From contig JAGXFR010000031.1 of NCBI GenBank assembly GCA_024637155.1, positions 1 to 53,776 on the forward strand: a stretch of 53,776 nt of DNA. Direction: 5' to 3'. Below are positions 1 through 9,819 of the stretch, piece by piece. The notes under the pieces were generated by a model. It worked only from the letters and a program-made list of their open reading frames with translations. It made no database searches and had not been told where the DNA came from. The first letter of the stretch is position 1; each line of letters begins with the position of its first letter. The stretch is from Burkholderiaceae bacterium (GTDB lineage Bacteria; Pseudomonadota; Gammaproteobacteria; Burkholderiales; Burkholderiaceae_E). The position numbers were made by a program, and so were the translations under genes.

Positions 1-1134
1 CTGTGCGTTGCGGAAAGCGAAATTCACCACATTCACGGGACTTCCGGCACGACCGGCAATCCGACCGTCTTCGCCATCGGCCGGGAGGACTGGCGCAGCG
101 TCGCCAACGCGCATGCGCGGGTCATGTGGGGCATGGGCATCCGTCCGGGTGACATCGTGCTGGTGGCGGCGATTCTGAGCCTCTACATCGGGAGCTGGGG
201 GGCGCTGACCGGCGCGGAACGCATGGGCGCCAAGGCCTTTCCGTTCGGTGCAGGGGCGCCCGGCATGTCGACGCGCACCGTGCAGTGGATGAACCAGATC
301 CGGCCGCAGGCGTTCTACGGCACGCCTTCGTATGCGCTCTACCTGGCGGAGGTGGCCCGCAAGGAAGGCTTCGATCCGGGCAGTTTCGGCATCGAGCGAA
401 TGTTCTTCTCGGGCGAGCCCGGTGCCTCGGTGCCGGGCGTGCGCGACCGGATCCGCGCGGCGTTTCGCGCCCAGGTGTTCGACTGCGGCTCGATGGCCGA
501 GATGACTCCCTTCATGAACGTGGCGGGAACGGCGCAGTCCGACGGGGGCATGCTGTGCTGGCAGGACCTGTGCTACACGGAGGTCTGCGATCCGCAGACG
601 CACGAACGCGTGCCCTACGGGACGCGCGGCACTCCGGTCTACACCCACATGGAGCGCCTCTCGCAGCCGATGATCCGTCTCGTCTCGGGGGATCTGGCGC
701 TGTGGACGAATGAGCCGACCGCGTGCGGACGCACCTATCCGAGCCTGCCGCAGGGCATCTTCGGCAGGATCGACGACATGCTGACGATCCGCGGGGAGAA
801 CGTCTACCCGAGCGAGATCGACGCGGCGCTCAACCAGCTCGAGGGTTACGGTGGCGAGCACCGGATCATCGCCAGCCGCGCCGGCCAGATGGACGAGTTG
901 CTGCTGCGCGTCGAGGCCAACGCCGCGCTGAGCGCGCGCGGCGCGGACGCGATGGCGGCGTTTCGCGCCGAGATCGAACGCGCGATTCACGCGATGCTGG
1001 GCCTGCGCACGGCGGTCGAGGTTCTCGAGCCCGGGACCTATCCGCGCACGGACTTCAAGGCGCGGCGCGTGATCGACGACCGGGAGGTATTCCGGGAAAT
1101 GGCGCAGCGCATCCATTCGGGAAACGCACGATGA
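1..1134 (+). CDS. hcl: Phenylacetate-CoA ligase-family acyl-CoA synthetase, probable 2-hydroxyisobutyrate-CoA ligase (5' end cut by window edge)
   Basis: The frame is open from base 1, so the N-terminus lies outside the window; 377 residues are visible. The adenylate-binding loop HGTSGTTGNPT sits at visible residues 12-22. Further on are the family hinge motif GRIDDMLTIRGENVYPSE and a near-terminal lysine in RTDFKARRV, as in PaaK-type ligases that activate carboxylic acids with ATP and CoA. The stop overlaps the start of the MeaB-like gene (ATGA at 1131-1134), so translation is coupled. The substrate is inferred from the downstream mutase: in known 2-hydroxyisobutyryl-CoA mutase loci a ligase of this type lies beside the GTPase and the large subunit. 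The family call is firm; the substrate is not proven by sequence. An ATG at 124 lies inside the conserved domain and is not the start. Confidence 0.85.
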   Translation: MCVAESEIHHIHGTSGTTGNPTVFAIGREDWRSVANAHARVMWGMGIRPGDIVLVAAILSLYIGSWGALTGAERMGAKAFPFGAGAPGMSTRTVQWMNQIRPQAFYGTPSYALYLAEVARKEGFDPGSFGIERMFFSGEPGASVPGVRDRIRAAFRAQVFDCGSMAEMTPFMNVAGTAQSDGGMLCWQDLCYTEVCDPQTHERVPYGTRGTPVYTHMERLSQPMIRLVSGDLALWTNEPTACGRTYPSLPQGIFGRIDDMLTIRGENVYPSEIDAALNQLEGYGGEHRIIASRAGQMDELLLRVEANAALSARGADAMAAFRAEIERAIHAMLGLRTAVEVLEPGTYPRTDFKARRVIDDREVFREMAQRIHSGNAR

Positions 1135-2105
1135 GCGGCGCGGTTGCGTCGCTGGCGCTGGTCGAGCGCGCGCTCGCGGGCGACACGGCGGCGATGGCGC
1201 GCCTGATGAGTCGCGCGGAAGCGGCGGCGCCCGAGTGCCGCGCGGCGATGGCCCGGATTTACGCGAAAGCGGGGCGCGCACACGTGATCGGCATCACCGG
1301 CGTCCCCGGAAGCGGCAAGTCGTCGCTGGTGGCGATCCTGACCCAGAAGCTGCGCGCGAGCGGCAAGCGGGTCGGAATCATCGCGGTCGATCCCTCGAGC
1401 CCCTACTCGGGTGGCTCGATCATGGGCGACCGGATCCGCATGTCGGAGCTGGCGATGGACGCGGGGGTCTTCATCCGCAGCATGGCCACGCGCGGCGCGC
1501 AGGGCGGAATCGCCCGCTCCTCGCTGGAGGCCGTGGACATTCTCGATGCCGCCGGCTTCGAAGTGGTGATCGTGGAGACGGTGGGCGTCGGGCAGGCGGA
1601 AGTGGAGATTGCCCGCGCCGCGCACTCGGTCGTCGTCGTGTCGGCCCCGGGTCTGGGCGACGACATCCAGGCGATCAAGGCCGGGATTCTCGAGATCGCC
1701 GACATCCATGTGGTCAGCAAGTGCGATCGCTCGGACGCCAACCGCACGGTGGCCGACCTGAAGTCGATGCTGATCCTGGGCATGGGGTCGCTCGACTCCG
1801 GTTCGTGGCAGACGCCGGTGGTGCCCACCAGCGCGGTGCGGGGCGAGGGCTTCGAAACCCTGATCGCGTGCCTGGAGCGCCACGCCGCGCACCTGCGCAC
1901 GACGGATGCGGCGCGCGAGCGGGTGCGTCGCATCGCCGAGTTCCGCATGCTCAAGACCGCGGAGGATCTGCTGCGGCAGCGCTTCATCGCGGCACGCGAC
2001 CCGGCGGTCGCCAAAGTGGCCGAGCAGCTCGCCGCGCGCGAAATTTCCCCCTATCAGGCCGCGGAGCAACTCCTCGACGGCCTGGCTTTCCAAGGACAGG
2101 CATGA
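1131..2105 (+). CDS. meaH: MeaB/ArgK-type P-loop GTPase chaperone of a B12-dependent acyl-CoA mutase
   Basis: This 324-residue GTPase is the kind that loads and protects adenosylcobalamin in acyl-CoA mutases. Visible motifs are the Walker A loop GVPGSGKSS (residues 57-65), the long switch segment VDPSSPYSGGSIMGDR (87-101), the Walker B-like ETVGVGQAEVE and the base-recognition motif SKCD, a variant of NKxD. The start at 1131 gives a 4-base ATGA overlap with the ligase gene, and the stop overlaps the mutase start in the same way. All three genes are therefore translationally coupled. In IcmF-type enzymes this domain is fused to the mutase; here it is a separate protein. The name follows its use in 2-hydroxyisobutyryl-CoA mutase operons; plain meaB would also be acceptable. 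Confidence 0.93.
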   Translation: MSGAVASLALVERALAGDTAAMARLMSRAEAAAPECRAAMARIYAKAGRAHVIGITGVPGSGKSSLVAILTQKLRASGKRVGIIAVDPSSPYSGGSIMGDRIRMSELAMDAGVFIRSMATRGAQGGIARSSLEAVDILDAAGFEVVIVETVGVGQAEVEIARAAHSVVVVSAPGLGDDIQAIKAGILEIADIHVVSKCDRSDANRTVADLKSMLILGMGSLDSGSWQTPVVPTSAVRGEGFETLIACLERHAAHLRTTDAARERVRRIAEFRMLKTAEDLLRQRFIAARDPAVAKVAEQLAAREISPYQAAEQLLDGLAFQGQA

Positions 2106-3793
2106 GCGAGAAGTCGAACCAGGACGCGGCCGGACAACTGGAGCGCGAGATCGCGGACTGGGAGCGAACGGAGGTCGCGTCGTTTCTGGCCCGGCAGGCG
2201 GAGAAGAAGGAGCAGTTCTTCACCTTCGGCGGGTTGCCGGTCAAGCGGGTCTACACCGAATGGGACCTGAAGGACCAGCCGCGCGAGGACATCGGCCTGC
2301 CGGGGCGCTACCCCTTCACCCGCGGGCCGTACCCGACCATGTACCGCAGCCGCCACTGGACGATGCGCCAGATCGCCGGCTTCGGCACCGGCGAGGACAC
2401 CAACAAGCGCTTCAAGTACCTGATCGCCCAGGGGCAGACGGGCCTGTCGACCGACTTCGACATGCCCACCCTGATGGGCTACGACTCGGACCATCCGATG
2501 TCCGAGGGCGAGGTGGGTCGCGAGGGGGTGGCCATCGACACGCTCGCCGACATGGAGGCACTGCTCGAAGGCATCGACCTGGAGAAGATCTCCGTTTCGA
2601 TGACGATCAACCCCTCGGCGTGGATCCTGCTGGCGATGTACATCGTGCTCGCCGAGAGCCGCGGCTACGACCTGAACAAGCTCTCGGGGACGATCCAGGC
2701 CGACATCCTCAAGGAGTACATGGCGCAGAAGGAGTACGTCTTCCCGATCGCGCCCTCGGTGCGCATCGTGCGCGACTGCATCACGTACTGCGCGCAGCAC
2801 ATGAAGCGCTACAACCCGATCAACATCTCCGGTTATCACATCTCGGAGGCCGGATCCTCGCCCCTGCACGAGGTGGCCTTTCCGATGTGCAACCTGATCA
2901 CCTACGTCGAAGAGGTGATGAAGACCGGGCTCGCGGTCGACGAGTTCGCGCCGCGGCTCGCCTTCTTCTTCGTCTGCCAGGCCGACTTCTTCGAGGAGAT
3001 CGCCAAGTTCCGGGCGGCGCGCCGCGTCTACGCCAAGATCATGCGCGAACGTTTCGGCGCGAAGAATCCCGAGTCGATGCGGCTGCGCTTCCACTGCCAG
3101 ACCGCGGCCGCGACGCTGACCAAGCCCCAGTACCAGGTCAACATCGTGCGCACCACCCTGCAGGCGCTCGCCGCGGTGCTGGGCGGCGCGCAGAGCCTGC
3201 ACACCAACGGCATGGACGAGGCCTTCTCGATCCCGACCGAAGAGGCGATGAAGCTCGCGCTGCGCACGCAGCAGGTGATCGCGCACGAGGCGCATGTCAC
3301 GGAAGTCGTCGATCCGGTGGGGGGCTCCTATTACGTCGAGCACCTGACCAACGAGTACGAGCGCCAGATCTTCGCGATCATCGACGAGGTCGACGAGAAG
3401 GGCGGAACCGTCAAGCTGATCGAGGAGGGCTGGTTCCAGCGGCACATCGCCGATTTCTCCTACGAGCAGGCGCTGCGCAAGCAAAGCGGCGAGAAGCCCG
3501 TCATCGGCGTGAACCTGTTCACCGAACCGGACGAAGTGGCCGACCTGGCAACGCACCCGCACGACCCGAGCGCCGAGCGGCGTCAGATCGATCGTCTGCA
3601 GCGCGTGCGACGCGAGCGCGACAACGAGAAGCTCGCGCGGCTGCTCGACGAGCTGGTGCTCGTCGCACGGGACGAACAGGCGAACCTGATGCCGGTGACG
3701 ATCGAACTGGTGCGCTGCGGGGCAAGCATGGGCGACATCATCGAACGCCTCAAGACCGTGTGGGGCACCTATCGCGAGGTGCCGGTCTTCTGA
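2102..3793 (+). CDS. hcmA: 2-hydroxyisobutyryl-CoA mutase large subunit (B12-dependent acyl-CoA mutase, substrate-binding TIM barrel)
   Basis: This 563-residue protein has the mutase TIM barrel but no C-terminal cobalamin domain, so it needs a separate small subunit (HcmB), not seen in this window. Conserved barrel segments include YPFTRGPYPTMY, the histidine of SGYHISEAGS (about residue 246) and SLHTNGMDEAF. The residue that is Tyr in methylmalonyl-CoA mutase and Phe in isobutyryl-CoA mutase is Ile91 here (RQIAGFG), and Asp118 follows 27 residues later (STDFDMP). These match the Ile90/Asp117 pair of known 2-hydroxyisobutyryl-CoA mutase, whose large subunit is almost the same length. That enzyme converts 2-hydroxyisobutyryl-CoA to 3-hydroxybutyryl-CoA. 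The start overlaps the GTPase stop and has AAGGAC just upstream. The family is certain; specificity rests on these residues plus operon context. Confidence 0.88.
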   Translation: MSEKSNQDAAGQLEREIADWERTEVASFLARQAEKKEQFFTFGGLPVKRVYTEWDLKDQPREDIGLPGRYPFTRGPYPTMYRSRHWTMRQIAGFGTGEDTNKRFKYLIAQGQTGLSTDFDMPTLMGYDSDHPMSEGEVGREGVAIDTLADMEALLEGIDLEKISVSMTINPSAWILLAMYIVLAESRGYDLNKLSGTIQADILKEYMAQKEYVFPIAPSVRIVRDCITYCAQHMKRYNPINISGYHISEAGSSPLHEVAFPMCNLITYVEEVMKTGLAVDEFAPRLAFFFVCQADFFEEIAKFRAARRVYAKIMRERFGAKNPESMRLRFHCQTAAATLTKPQYQVNIVRTTLQALAAVLGGAQSLHTNGMDEAFSIPTEEAMKLALRTQQVIAHEAHVTEVVDPVGGSYYVEHLTNEYERQIFAIIDEVDEKGGTVKLIEEGWFQRHIADFSYEQALRKQSGEKPVIGVNLFTEPDEVADLATHPHDPSAERRQIDRLQRVRRERDNEKLARLLDELVLVARDEQANLMPVTIELVRCGASMGDIIERLKTVWGTYREVPVF

Positions 3794-3917
3794 TCGGTTG
3801 CGCCTGCCCGGGACGGGAGGGGCGCCGCGCTCGGGTCCGCAGCGTCAAGCGCCCGCGAGACAGCACACCGCGACGGCCAACGGCCAGCGGCGTCCGGGCG
3901 TGCGAAACGCGTGACAA

Positions 3918-3944
3918 CCGGCGGACGGCGTCGCCGCCCGCCGG
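3918..3944. terminator. Two-part GC-rich hairpin between convergent hcmA and csp
   Basis: CCGGCGG (3918-3924) pairs with CCGCCGG (3938-3944), and an inner GGCG/CGCC stem fills most of the loop. It lies just past the csp stop and about 125 bases past the hcmA stop, where a bidirectional terminator would be expected. There is no clear T-run on either side, so it may instead only stabilise 3' ends. Confidence 0.4.
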
Positions 3945-3954
3945 CGTGAGGGTC

Positions 3955-4158
3955 TTACGCCTCGGTAATGTTCGACGCCTGCTTGCCCTTGGGGCCCTGC
4001 ACCACGTCGAATTGAACCTTCTGCCCTTCCTTCAGGGTCTTGAAGCCACCCATCTGGATCGCGCTGAAGTGCGCGAAAAGGTCCTCACCGCCGCCATCGG
4101 GAGTGATGAAGCCGAAACCCTTGGAATCATTGAACCACTTGACCGTGCCAGTTGCCAT
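3955..4158 (-). CDS. CspA-family cold shock protein
   Basis: This 67-residue single cold-shock domain starts [18 protein letters not shown], containing the RNP1-type KGFGFI motif, followed by the RNP2-type LFAHFS. Such proteins bind single-stranded RNA and DNA and melt mRNA structure. The ATG at 4158 was chosen because it begins the conserved domain; the open frame continues eight codons upstream without family similarity. It is divergent from clpS, the usual arrangement in Proteobacteria. A promoter-like sequence about 200 bases upstream implies a long 5' leader, as known for cold-inducible csp genes. Confidence 0.96.
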   Translation of the reverse strand: MATGTVKWFNDSKGFGFITPDGGGEDLFAHFSAIQMGGFKTLKEGQKVQFDVVQGPKGKQASNITEA

Positions 4159-4353
4159 TTCTTGGAACCATCCGAAAAACATTGACTACAACAGCCGGTC
4201 AAGTTGCCCTTGTGAGACTCCGTCGACGATCTGCTGGACCGTCCCGGCTCGTACCGACTCCCGATAATGCCGCGCTGCAGGTTCAGCCGGAGGGGCTCAG
4301 AAAGCTCCCCGCTGCGCCTGCGCGCGTGCCACCCTCAATACCACTCTAGGCGG
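4159..4353 (-). other. Predicted long 5' untranslated leader of the csp gene
   Basis: No gene is visible between csp and clpS (4159-4495). The minus-strand promoter at 4361-4389 would start transcription near 4354, giving a leader of about 195 bases before the csp ATG at 4158. Long structured leaders are established for cspA-type mRNAs and act as cold-responsive elements. I see GC-rich self-complementary patches here but did not resolve a fold. Confidence 0.4.
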
Positions 4354-4360
4354 CGTGGGG

Positions 4361-4389
4361 ATTCTTTGGGATATTTCACGCCACGTCAA
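4361..4389 (-). promoter_or_regulatory. Sigma-70-like promoter for csp
   Basis: On the minus strand TTGACG (4389-4384) is separated by exactly 17 bases from AAGAAT (4366-4361). This is the best promoter match in the csp-clpS intergenic region. The assignment is by pattern only. Confidence 0.5.
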
Positions 4390-4461
4390 GTGGGGGTGGC
4401 GTATGGATGCCACAATTCGTGAACGGCGTCACAGTTGCGCGTACCACGACGATCGGCGGCC

Positions 4462-4489
4462 TTGCGTGTGCGGGGCGACTCGCTAGAAT
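4462..4489 (+). promoter_or_regulatory. Promoter-like sequence immediately upstream of clpS
   Basis: TTGCGT (4462-4467), a 16-base spacer and TAGAAT (4484-4489) stand only 6 bases before the clpS ATG at 4496. Transcription would start at or beside the A of the start codon, leaving no room for a ribosome-binding site. None is visible. Confidence 0.5.
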
Positions 4490-4495
4490 GGGCTG

Positions 4496-4812
4496 ATGGC
4501 GACACGATCGAATCCGACCACCGTCGTGGAACCGGTCGTCGAGCGGAAGGATTCGGTCGCCAAGCCGCCGCCGATGTATCAGGTGATGTTGCTCAACGAC
4601 GACTACACTCCGATGGATTTTGTTGTTGAAGTGCTGCAGAGGTTTTTCGGGATGGGACGGGAAAAGGCGACGCGGGTGATGCTGCAGGTGCATCTCGACG
4701 GGCGCGGCGTTTGCGGGGTGTTCCCCCGCGACGTTGCGGCCACCAAGGTCGACCTGGTCACCGACTATGCGCGCGTGCACGAGCATCCGTTGCAGTGCGT
4801 GATGGAGGAAGC

Positions 4813-4816
<4 letters not shown>
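4496..4816 (+). CDS. clpS: ATP-dependent Clp protease adaptor ClpS
   Basis: This 106-residue adaptor delivers N-degron substrates to ClpAP. After a variable N-terminal tail it shows the conserved [20 protein letters not shown] core (about residues 24-43), including the NDDYTPM segment that forms the N-degron pocket, and ends with [11 protein letters not shown], the expected C-terminus. It overlaps clpA by ATGA (4813-4816), so the pair is translationally coupled. No Shine-Dalgarno sequence precedes the start, and a promoter-like -10 box sits 6 bases upstream. Confidence 0.97.
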
Positions 4817-7125
<2,309 letters not shown>

Positions 7126-7205
7126 CGGCCGTTGGGCGGGCGTGTGCCGCCTAGGCGCGCACGCTGCGGTAAGATCGGGAACGACGCTCTTCCTGCGAGT
7201 CCCCG

Positions 7206-7691
7206 ATGCCGCTGACATTCCGTTCCGGGCGCAATCACAGCGCTCTCTGGGTCGCGCTGCTCTGCGCGGGCGCGCTCGCCTGGGCGCTGGTGATGCAGCA
7301 CGGCTTCGACGTCCAGCCCTGCGCCTGGTGTGCGCTGCTGCGCCTGATCTTCGCCGTCCTCGGCATCGTCTCCTTCGTGGGCTGGCTGTTGCGCCGCCGC
7401 CGCGCGGTCGTCTGGGTGACCGGGCTGCTGTCCATCGCGCTTGCCGGGTCGGGAATCGCGGCGGGGCTCTACCTGCATCTCGTCGCCGCGCGCAGTTCCT
7501 CGTGTGCCTTCTCGCTGGCCGACAAGGTCATCATGAATCTCGGACTCGACCAGTCGCTGCCCGCGGTTTTCAAGGTCACCGCGGCTTGTGATGCGGCCAT
7601 CGCGCCGGTGCTGGGCATCCCGTCGGCGCTCTGGAGCGTGTTGCTCTTCGGCGTGGCGATCGGGCTCACGCTGCGCGCGCTGCGCGGCTGA
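7206..7691 (+). CDS. dsbB: DsbB-family disulfide bond formation protein
   Basis: This 161-residue inner-membrane protein would reoxidise DsbA and pass electrons to quinone. Both redox cysteine pairs are present: Cys39/Cys42 in QPCAWC after the first membrane segment, and Cys100/Cys128 in the second periplasmic loop. Four hydrophobic segments fit the DsbB topology. It stands alone between clpA and transaldolase, 80 bases after clpA, with a TAAGAT box about 35 bases upstream that could be a -10 element. No dsbA is in the window. Confidence 0.93.
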   Translation: MPLTFRSGRNHSALWVALLCAGALAWALVMQHGFDVQPCAWCALLRLIFAVLGIVSFVGWLLRRRRAVVWVTGLLSIALAGSGIAAGLYLHLVAARSSSCAFSLADKVIMNLGLDQSLPAVFKVTAACDAAIAPVLGIPSALWSVLLFGVAIGLTLRALRG

Positions 7692-7738
7692 ATCATCTTG
7701 CCGGCCGTGCCCGATGCGGCAGGCGGCCGGCTCCCAAC

Positions 7739-7744
7739 GGAGGG
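7739..7744 (+). promoter_or_regulatory. Shine-Dalgarno sequence that sets the transaldolase start
   Basis: GGAGGG lies 7 bases before a TTG at 7752, where homology to transaldolase begins. No ATG in this frame lies upstream of the conserved region, so this site decides in favour of TTG. Confidence 0.7.
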
Positions 7745-7751
7745 TTTCCCC

Positions 7752-8684
7752 TTGTCCGCACTTGATCAACTCCGCCAGCACACCATCGTCGTTGCCGATA
7801 CCGGCGATTTCCGCACGATGCGCGCCTACGCACCGCGCGACGCCACTACCAACCCGACGCTGATCCTCAAGGCCGTTCAGAAGGACGAGTACCGGACGCT
7901 GCTGCAGGACACGCTTGCGCGCCACCCCGGTGCCCCGGTCGAGGAGCTGTGCGACCGCCTGCTGGTGCGCTTCGGCTGCGAAATCCTCGGGATCGTCCCG
8001 GGGCGTGTGTCGACCGAGGTCGACGCGCGGCTGTCCTTCGACACCGCGGGCAGCGTGGCGCGGGCACGGCGCATCATCCAGCTCTACGGGGAAGCGGGGT
8101 TCGGTCCCGAGCGCGTGCTGATCAAGGTGGCCGCCACCTGGGAAGGGATCCGGGCGGCCGAGCAACTCGAGAGCGAAGGAATCCACTGCAACCTGACCCT
8201 GCTCTTCGCCTTCGCGCAGGCTGTCGCGTGCGCCGAAGCCGGCGTCACGCTGATCTCGCCCTTCGTCGGCAGGATCTACGACTGGTACAAGAAGCGCGAC
8301 GGGGTCGAGACCGCTGGGGACGAGGATCCGGGCGTCATTTCCGTGCGCCAGATCTACGAGTACTTCAAGAAGTTCGGCTACGCGACCGAGGTGATGGGCG
8401 CGAGCTTTCGCAACACTGGACAGATCAAGGCGCTCGCCGGCTGCGACCTGCTGACGATCAGCCCCGATCTGCTCGAGAAACTGCAGGTCGACGAAACCGA
8501 CGTGCCGCGGCGCCTCGATCCGCAGGCGGCAAGCGCGGCTTCACCGACGCGCGTGCGCTTCGACGAGAAGGGCTTTCGCTTCGCGGTGAACGAGGACGCG
8601 ATGGCGACCGAGAAGCTCGCCGAAGGAATCCGGCTGTTCGTCGCCGACGGGAAGCGGCTCGAGGAACTGGTGCGCGCCGCGTAA
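7752..8684 (+). CDS. tal: Transaldolase
   Basis: This 310-residue enzyme of the non-oxidative pentose phosphate pathway moves a dihydroxyacetone unit between sugar phosphates. It shows the signatures [16 protein letters not shown] and the Schiff-base lysine (about residue 125) in [12 protein letters not shown], and is close to E. coli TalB in length. The start is taken as TTG 7752, with a strong Shine-Dalgarno 7 bases upstream; translation from there reads SALDQLRQ, like other TalB N-termini. It is followed by nearly 700 non-coding bases. Confidence 0.95.
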   Translation: MSALDQLRQHTIVVADTGDFRTMRAYAPRDATTNPTLILKAVQKDEYRTLLQDTLARHPGAPVEELCDRLLVRFGCEILGIVPGRVSTEVDARLSFDTAGSVARARRIIQLYGEAGFGPERVLIKVAATWEGIRAAEQLESEGIHCNLTLLFAFAQAVACAEAGVTLISPFVGRIYDWYKKRDGVETAGDEDPGVISVRQIYEYFKKFGYATEVMGASFRNTGQIKALAGCDLLTISPDLLEKLQVDETDVPRRLDPQAASAASPTRVRFDEKGFRFAVNEDAMATEKLAEGIRLFVADGKRLEELVRAA

Positions 8685-8726
8685 TTCGCGTTGCCCGCGC
8701 CGGCTGTCGTCGCGAGGCGCGCCGCG

Positions 8727-8812
8727 GTCAGGCGCCCGCAGTCGCGGCACGTGATCCGCTTTGTGCGGACGCCTGACCACACCGCGCTGGGTGGCGTTTC
8801 GGTTCGCGCGCA
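8727..8812 (+). repeat. REP-like palindromic element, copy 1
   Basis: A 14-base stem GTCAGGCGCCCGCA (8727-8740) pairs with TGCGGACGCCTGAC (8764-8777) with one mismatch, and an inner GCGG/CCGC stem lies in the loop. The right flank to about 8812 (CACACCGCGCT then GGCGTTTC) is also conserved in copy 2. The layout resembles repetitive extragenic palindromes, but I do not recognise the family. Confidence 0.6.
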
Positions 8813-8873
8813 GATCGCTGCGCTGACGCGACACGGCTCGCGCTCCACGCGTGCGGCAACGACGGCGAAGCGT

Positions 8874-8920
8874 CTCGCGGCGGGCGCCCGGCTCGTTACC
8901 CGGGCGCCACGCGCCGCGAG
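8874..8920. repeat. Strong hairpin with loop CTCGTTAC
   Basis: CTCGCGGCG plus GGCGCCCGG (8874-8891) pairs perfectly with CCGGGCGCC (8900-8908) and CGCCGCGAG (8912-8920), leaving a 3-base bulge and an 8-base loop. No T-run follows, so a classic terminator is unlikely although it is the first large hairpin after transaldolase. Its loop resembles that of the hairpin at 9045-9080 read on the other strand. Confidence 0.6.
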
Positions 8921-9044
8921 GCCGCCCGCCGGGGAATGTGTGGGTGTTCAGGCAAGGCGCATGAGGCATCTGCGCGACCCGCACGAACGAAGCACTCACT
9001 CAACCATGCGCGCCGCCGCAGTGCCCAGCGCGCCGCTGGCGGAC

Positions 9045-9080
9045 GCGTGCCCGATCGGATAACGGGCCGATCGGGCGCGC
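9045..9080. repeat. Strong hairpin with loop ATAACGGG, inverted counterpart of 8874-8920
   Basis: GCGTGCCCGATCGG (9045-9058) pairs with CCGATCGGGCGCGC (9067-9080) over 14 positions with one wobble pair. On the minus strand the loop reads CCCGTTAT, close to the CTCGTTAC loop of the left-arm hairpin. Confidence 0.55.
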
Positions 9081-9183
9081 GGGAGCGCGGTGCGTCGCGC
9101 CGGCGTACGCGTGAGACCTGAGCGTGCCAATCAGGCCCCTTATGCGGTCGTGGTTCGCACGAGGGCTGTGCTTGCCGACTTGC

Positions 9184-9269
9184 TGAAGCATGTGCGGAGA
9201 CGCCTCAAAGCGTGATGTGGTCAGGCGTCCTGACAAGCGGGTCCCGAGCCGCGACTCAGGAGGCCTGAC
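9184..9269 (-). repeat. REP-like palindromic element, copy 2 (inverted)
   Basis: GTCAGGCGTCCTGA (9220-9233) pairs with TCAGGAGGCCTGAC (9256-9269). Relative to copy 1 the stem has changed on both sides (CCGCA/TGCGG became CCTGA/TCAGG) so pairing is kept. The loop on the minus strand, GTCGCGGCTCGGGACCCGC, is nearly the same as in copy 1, and the flank 9184-9219 is conserved in inverted order. Confidence 0.6.
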
Positions 9270-9369
9270 GACAGCACGCCACGACGGATGCCCGAGCGCG
9301 AGGTCGGAGCGCGACGCGCCAGCGAGACTTGCAGACGGGATCGCACGAACGTGCGCTGCGTGCAACGGT

Positions 9370-9819
9370 TCAGGCGGCGCCCGTGCTCCCGAATCCGCCC
9401 GCGCCGCGCGCGCTCGCCACGAAATCGTCGACCACTTCGAAGGCCACCTGCTGCACCGGCACGATCACCAGCTGCGCAATGCGCTCGAGCGGTTCGATGC
9501 GATAGGGCGCGTTGCCGCGGTTCCAGCACGAGACCATCAGCGGGCCTTGATAGTCCGCGTCGATCAGGCCCACCAGGTTGCCGAGCACGATGCCGTGGCG
9601 ATGCCCGAGACCCGAGCGCGGCAGGATCAGCGCCGCGTAGCCCGGGTCGGCCACGTGGATGGAGAGCCCGGTCGGGATCAGTTCCGCCTGTCCGGGCTGC
9701 AACTCGAGCGGCTGCGCGAGGCAGGCGCGCAGATCGAGGCCGGCGCTCCCGGGCGTGGCGTACGCGGGCAGTTGCGAGCGCATGCGCTCGTCGAGGATGC
9801 GCACCGAGATCTTCATCAT
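9370..9819 (-). CDS. dut: Deoxyuridine 5'-triphosphate nucleotidohydrolase (dUTPase)
   Basis: This 149-residue enzyme hydrolyses dUTP to dUMP, keeping uracil out of DNA and feeding thymidylate synthesis. All five trimeric dUTPase motifs are present in order: [35 protein letters not shown] and the C-terminal GAGGFGSTG. The start may be ATG 9819 or ATG 9816. I chose 9819 because it overlaps the upstream stop as ATGA, suggesting coupled translation. It is the last gene of a minus-strand run with coaBC, its usual neighbour. Confidence 0.96.
   Translation of the reverse strand: MMKISVRILDERMRSQLPAYATPGSAGLDLRACLAQPLELQPGQAELIPTGLSIHVADPGYAALILPRSGLGHRHGIVLGNLVGLIDADYQGPLMVSCWNRGNAPYRIEPLERIAQLVIVPVQQVAFEVVDDFVASARGAGGFGSTGAA

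Larger units (their letters stand above)
8685..9369. other. Long intergenic region occupied by an inverted pair of hairpin modules
   Basis: No open frame here looks like a protein. The sequence holds four strong hairpins in mirror order: 8727-8777, 8874-8920, 9045-9080 and 9220-9269. The outer two are diverged copies of each other in inverted orientation, and the inner two share similar loops, also inverted. The stretch therefore reads as a decayed large inverted repeat of a module of about 200 bases on each side. Confidence 0.6.

Noticed and set aside
2102..3793. Calling the mutase methylmalonyl-CoA or isobutyryl-CoA mutase
   Set aside because: Methylmalonyl-CoA mutase would have Tyr and isobutyryl-CoA mutase Phe at the Ile91 position; length and the Asp118 residue fit the hydroxyisobutyryl enzyme better.
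8691..9062. Open frame of 123 codons in the tal-dut gap
   Set aside because: It runs through two strong hairpins, is Arg/Ala-rich without a motif, and has no ribosome-binding site.
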